NCBI RefSeq assembly: GCF_014356525.2
Contig: NC_052507.1
Span: 49,045,660-49,109,659 of the forward strand
Direction: 5' to 3'
DNA from: Nilaparvata lugens
Lineage: Eukaryota > Arthropoda > Insecta > Hemiptera > Delphacidae
Length of the DNA stretch: 64,000 nucleotides
Shown here: in pieces, positions 48,382 to 54,545 of the stretch
Numbering within the stretch: the stretch's first letter is position 1
How the letters are laid out: every line of letters starts with the position of its first letter
Made by a program: the position numbers and the translations under genes
Notes under the pieces: model-generated
What the model was told of the DNA's origin: nothing
What the model saw: the letters and a program-made list of their open reading frames with translations, nothing else
Databases searched by the model: none

Positions 48382-51300
48382 GAGAAATATACTGAAGCCT
48401 ATAGAAATTAATATATTTATAATCTATGATTTATCAATTTATTATTTTATGATTTTTGGAAAGAAGATATAAAGTGAGATTTTCTAAATCGACAAGCAAC
48501 AGCAAGTCGATACCTAAGCTGCATACAAATAAATGCATATTATCAATGAATTAAAAAAGCACATGGTAACATTTCGTGCTAAAGAGCTAAAAAGTAGTGT
48601 ACCAGTCTGTGATATTTTATTTTGATATATTTATTCTTGTATCTATTGTGTGAGTTTGTTGCTCTATATATTTCCATATTTATCTAACTTTTAATACTTA
48701 TTCGTACAATATATGTATCAAATTTTTTATATGGTGTATCCTTTATTTTATTCCCCAATACCACGCATGACAAATCTCATATCTATTTATCAAATTATCA
48801 GTATTGAATTATTAAGAAAGTTACCATCCGATTTTATCATTAATGGAATAAGCTGGTTTCCACAGCAATATATTCCGTGAATGATATAAAAGTTCTTGGA
48901 GTGGTGATTGACTCTGACCTTTCTTGGAGACCTCACCAAGAATACCTCAAAAACAAACTGAACTCAGCAATTTTCGTACTGAGAAATTTGAAAGCTATAT
49001 TGGACTCCAGGGCTCTTAGAAGTGTTTATTTCGCACTGTTTCACTCACACCTGACCTACGGCATTATTTTTTGGGGAAATTCAAGTTGCGTAGTTGAGGT
49101 GTTCAGAATGCAGAAGTGGGCATTGAGAGTGATGATGGGAGAATCAATTCGAACAAGTTGTCGCCCCCTTTTCAAAAAACTTCAAATTCTCCCATTCCCA
49201 AGCCTATATATTTTCGAAACAATCTGCTTCATTAAAAAAAATCTACATGAATTTAATACAGGCGGAACATTCCATCAATACCCAACAAGATATAGGAACA
49301 ACCTAAGAGACGACACACACCAGACAACCATGTATGAGCGAGGTGTTAGGAGTTCTGGTACCTCGGTTGTATAATTTATTGCCAGCTCATATGAAAGAAA
49401 TGACTGGTACAAAATTCAGAGATCAATTAAAGAAGGAGCTGCTGTCCATATGCGCGTACTCAAATGAAGAGTTCAGAGAGTACTACGAGTGTCGAAATGG
49501 GGTTTAGAGAGAATAGAAAAAAAATGTATTGACTTTTCATGTGCCTATTTATGTTCTAAACTACGAGCGTCGAGATAAGGTTTGGAGAGAAAAAAAATAT
49601 ATTGACTTATCATTTATGTATTTATGTTCTGTATTTTATTGACTTACGACATTGACAAGTCCAAATACCCCTTTTATAGGAGGTCAGTGGATGAAAAATA
49701 ATAATAATAATAATAATATTTCATTGTTAATTAAATCTCTGGAAATAATACCTTCCAAAGATTTCTATAAATTGTCCAAGAGCAATAAACTGCAGGAGCT
49801 CCTGAGCGAGCCTATAAGGATTTTATCGAAGTTGTGTTCTAAAAACCACAACCAGACTTGTATATTTTTGCACTCATGCTTTACCGATTGCAGCCAAGCC
49901 AGGCAAATCGTTATTCATTAAAAAATAACGTCAGACTGTCCATAGTCTACTCCCGGAGACAGTTGAATTTCGGGCCAACTGTCGGGACAGTTGGTAAGAC
50001 AATTGCCCTGAATTGTTTATACGAAGACAATAATTTCATGCCAGTCAGTTGCCCTATGACAATTTTCTCGCCAATTGCATCGTATAAACTAGGCTTTACT
50101 GTAATTATTACTCAGTTCAGTCTATGAAAGAACAAAGTCATATTAGATGACTACTGTGAATTGGTATTTATCTGCTACAAGGTTCATTCTCACACGCGCA
50201 TGTTTGTTAACATCGTCTCTCGGCTCCCAGAACCGACTATAGAAATTTTCATTACAGTGAAGTCAATGAAGTGCACATAGGAACTACCTATTTAATTATT
50301 CCTAATGTTACATCGATGATGCTTTTGTATTCTTTCTTAACCTCTAGGAATCTTGTTTAGCTCTTGAAATAGACCTTATTCGTCCATGTTCTGCTGTTGC
50401 AGTTGACGTTTTGAACGACAACCACGAGATAGTGGCAACCAGGCGAATCCGCATCCAGAGGTACGATCGTTGCTTCTGCCTGTTTCATTGCCTGTGCGCC
50501 TGTAGCGCATCCAGCAAAGGACTCAGTTGCGACCAAATGTCCATCGAACATTACCATGCGGCTGGATTTATGGGATCCCTGCCTATTCCAATAGTTTTTG
50601 AACAAAAGTCTGTTTTTGAAAAGAATTTCAATTTTTGGAGCTATCTGTTGATAGCTTTCTTGATTGGTCCTCTGCTGCTTGGTAACTAAACGTTAGCTCT
50701 TCTATTATTTATTGTTTGCAGTATTGCATTGTTTTTTCTAGTTTGCTCAATGATTATAAAATATTTCCCAGGATTCTATAAAATCGTGAAAAAGGTATCT
50801 TTAATAGAAAATCGAACTGGAAACAGACAATGAACAGTTCAAAACTTGAAATAAAAGTTTAGATAGAAGGTTAACTTAAGATTGCTACTTGAAAATTTTA
50901 GAAACTTTTCAAATGAGCACTCAACTTAAGCTGAAACTAGAACAAACAAAGAATAAACAACTGAAACTAGTTGCTGACTAGTGGAAATTGAAAGCTACAT
51001 TGTGACCTTCCTGTACTGTTCGCATCCGGTTGCTCAAATGTCTGTTAACTTTTAATCCCGATTAAATTCAACGATAACCAATCAGAGAAGCCTTTTTCTC
51101 AGAAAAAAACCCTCTCTGATTGTTTCTCGTGGAATTTAATTATGATTGAAATTTAACAGTCTTTTGTGCAACCGGTCCAAGTCTACTGTTAATCAAGTAC
51201 TAATTTCAATTTGTTTTGAAGGTTTTTTGAAAGCGTTATCGGGCGTGTGTTGTTGTACAACGATCAGCTCAGCTGGCATGTCATTGGTGGGTGCAGGAAA

Positions 51301-54300
51301 AGCCAAGACTGCGGCCAGCCAAGAGGAAGGGGAGGGGGAAGACGCAAGCAAGTCAGCTGAAGATGGCCAGCAACAACCCAATCCGTGAGTGAAAACTTAT
51401 CAACTTTTATTTTAATTTTTTCAGATTATATTAATTACACAGTCATTAGCCGTTGAAAATGTACGATATACTTTAATATTATTTCCTATTAAATTCATGC
51501 TATATATACTTGAAAATTTACGATATATACTTTCATATTATTCCCTGTCTAATGCATGCTATATATACTTGAAGATACATCAAATTGACAAACTATAGTA
51601 TCACTCCTAACACTAACATAAAATATATCCTATTTTTAGCCTAAAAATACTCCTTGCTCGAGAAACTATACACTAAAAACCTCATATCCCTGAAGAGTTC
51701 ACACGTATTATATTATTTTTTGTCAATATAACAATATTGATAACTTTATTTCGTGTTAATTTATATGATTCTGTATATGTGCACTTCCAATGAGGTCAAT
51801 AAGAACAGTTCTCTCCTGCGATACGAGAACATTTGGTACATGTGTGCGCTCTTTCAAAATAGTGATTTTATGTTAGATGAGATATTTTTATAGGAGACTG
51901 TATTTCATTATAATTTTTATGTGAGCATTGAACATTATTCACATTTTAACAACTGAATAAATAGCAACCTATTTATACAAAAATATTATGAATTATTTTA
52001 ATAATCCATAAACTTTTAAAACGGGTTTAATTAAAGTTTTTACTTTTAAAAGTTTCTATTCTATATTATAAGCTATAGCAGGTAACCCATGCTCCGCAAG
52101 GGGTCTAATTAAAAACTTTACGAACTGAAATTCGTGAATTTCTCATCCCGTACGTGTATAAGCCAATTATTTCCTTTATTATATTTAGCTCTCCTTTCAT
52201 ATTATTTTTCATTTTTCCCCAGAGTAATGCAATTCTGCTTGAATATTTTCATATTCTTCTATCTGATATTTGTGGTGATCGTAAAACTCTTGAGTGTTTT
52301 ATGTTCAATTTTCTGCTGTTTTGCAATCTGTGCAATTTTTAATAAAAGAGATTCTGGAGATTCTGAATCGGGGAAGGTATGTGGTTCATAAGTTTGATCA
52401 GGATTTTATAAAGTTATAACTGTAACCAATCATCATAAACTGTATATTTTCCTTTTTTGTGTAAATGCGAAGAAAACATTTACTTTGACTTTGCTAGTAC
52501 TCTCAACTTTCATGAGGACTGCTGATATCCCTTATTAATAGTAAAATTTAGATAGCCGTATGTTGTCAATATTTAACCTGGTTTCTAAAATCAACCGTTC
52601 TATTGATTTTGATTGGTTGGATTTAATATGTTTTAAGAAACATAGAAAAACTAAAGCCCTTCTTTCAAATGAATTTTTGTTCTGCTAAGTAAAAGCATGA
52701 ATACATTTTGGAAACCCCATTGGTTGTTCTGTAATAATTGAGCAGACTATAGCACTAGTAGTCTTACAGTTGTGTTGTGAGTGATGTTGTGGTACTTTTC
52801 CATTATGAAAACACAAATTTAAATTGTCAACCACTTTTTATGGTAACTTAACTATTTGTCTAATTATGGCTACACTTAAAAAGTGGTTGACAATTTAAAT
52901 CTGTGCTTTCATTACACGAGTTGTCCTAAAGAGAAAAAGGAACCCAAAAGTGTTTTTTAAAATTCAAGTTCAGAAATACCCAGCTTAAAAATTTCAATTC
53001 AGATTGAAATTCACCAGGCTTTTGTGAAAAACCATAATAGCTTTGAGCCATGGTAGAACAAATTCTGATAAAAAATTGGACCATCTGCCATAGCAATCTC
53101 GACAATGGTATTGATATATGTTTTTATTAAAATCTTGAGACTTGATGTCAGCTCCACATGTAATTGTAAATTTTAAAGTCTGCCTCAAGGGAAACAAGGT
53201 CAATCTTAACAGTGAAATCTGTGGAAATTATTACACATGTTATCAGAAACCTGTAGATATTTTTCATTCTTATGTTAGTTTTTCTGACGGCCGACCTTCG
53301 GATTTATCGTTGCTTGTATATAGCATCTGGAGCCGTGCTAAAGATGGTGAATAATTGTTTCTCATTTCGACTATTTTAGCGTAAAAGCTCTGTGAGTGAA
53401 AGGTCTCAACTACCATCCACTGACGAAGAGCGTCATGTGAGTTTTGATGATGATGCTGATGCTGATGATGTTGACGGCGAAGGTGAAGGTGAAGATGGCG
53501 AAGGAGACGGAGATGAGGATGAGGATGAAGAAGATGGTGAAGAGGAAGAGGATGAGGATGAGGAAGATGATGGTGAACCAGATGTTCTGAAGATAACTGG
53601 GGGCGACAGTCTGGATGACGATGCTGACATCGATCTCCTTGAATATTTCAACGTAAGTGTTGTTACATTCCTTTCGTAGAAACATTTCAATAGAACTTTA
53701 ATAGTTTGAAAGTATTGGTATTGTTTTTGGTTTGTTATTTTGAGTTGGAAATGTCAATTTTTTGAAAATTCAAAATTGTTGTTTAATAATTTGGTGAGAC
53801 AAAATTATCATTGAAGTAATTATATAGACATGAAAACTTTCCTGACAATTGATAGCTATAAATTCGAGGTTGAGAGCAGTTTTGTACATGATCCATAATA
53901 ATTGTGACTTTGACTTTGAAGCATTGGTCAAAGTTCTTGTTGTGCTCAGAGCCATGGGTGAGGATGGGTAGGGAAGCATTATTTTTAAAGGAATCCCTGT
54001 GATTGTTGATCCGGAGGTTTACCACAGCTATCAAATATATAATAAATTTTCAATAAAAATAAAAAATAAATTTCATTCTAATTCAATTCTATAATTCTAT
54101 TTTCTAATTTTATTCTACTTCATTCCTGATTTCTAATTTTAAATCTCCTCTTTTCTATCAATCCATGATCTACATCTTTCCTTATCCATAACTCACTCAA
54201 ATTTGAAATCTCCCACTTGTAACCCATAATGGTCCACCAACTACTCCCATAATACTCCTTCAATCAGTACTCCTCCGTTCGTCTGTACTGCACTGTCTGT

Positions 54301-54511
54301 GCTCTATGGTCTACACAACATCTCTACCGCGTCTATGTGGTCACGACCGTTGGAATATTCAAATCTGCACCACTTCCTGTTTGATTGACAAGGGGAGCCC
54401 TGCTCTCGAAAATTTTCGTTTATAATGTAAGTTTTTAATTGTTTTAAATCTATCTGTGTAGTGTGTATCCTGTTTCAATTTATATATATATATATATATT
54501 ATATATATATA

Positions 54512-54545
<34 letters not shown>

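Larger units (their letters stand above)
41586..50098. mobile_element. Putative 8.5-kb inverted-repeat unit filling HAP2 intron 10
   Basis: The outer ends are AAGCCTAGTTTATACGATGC at about 41586 and its complement ending near 50098, perfect over 19-20 bases and followed on both sides by CAATTGG. Both flanks have subterminal GACAGTTG/CAACTGTC-type motifs. Between them lie LINE-C, a piggyBac-like fragment, a fold-back element and LINE-E. It could be one DNA transposon later invaded by LINEs, or two separate copies of a small element in opposite orientation. No transposase of its own was found. Confidence 0.45.

Noticed and set aside
53410..53690. Antisense frames rich in Ser or Ile/Leu opposite HAP2 exon 14
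   Set aside because: They mirror the acidic GAN repeats of the real exon.
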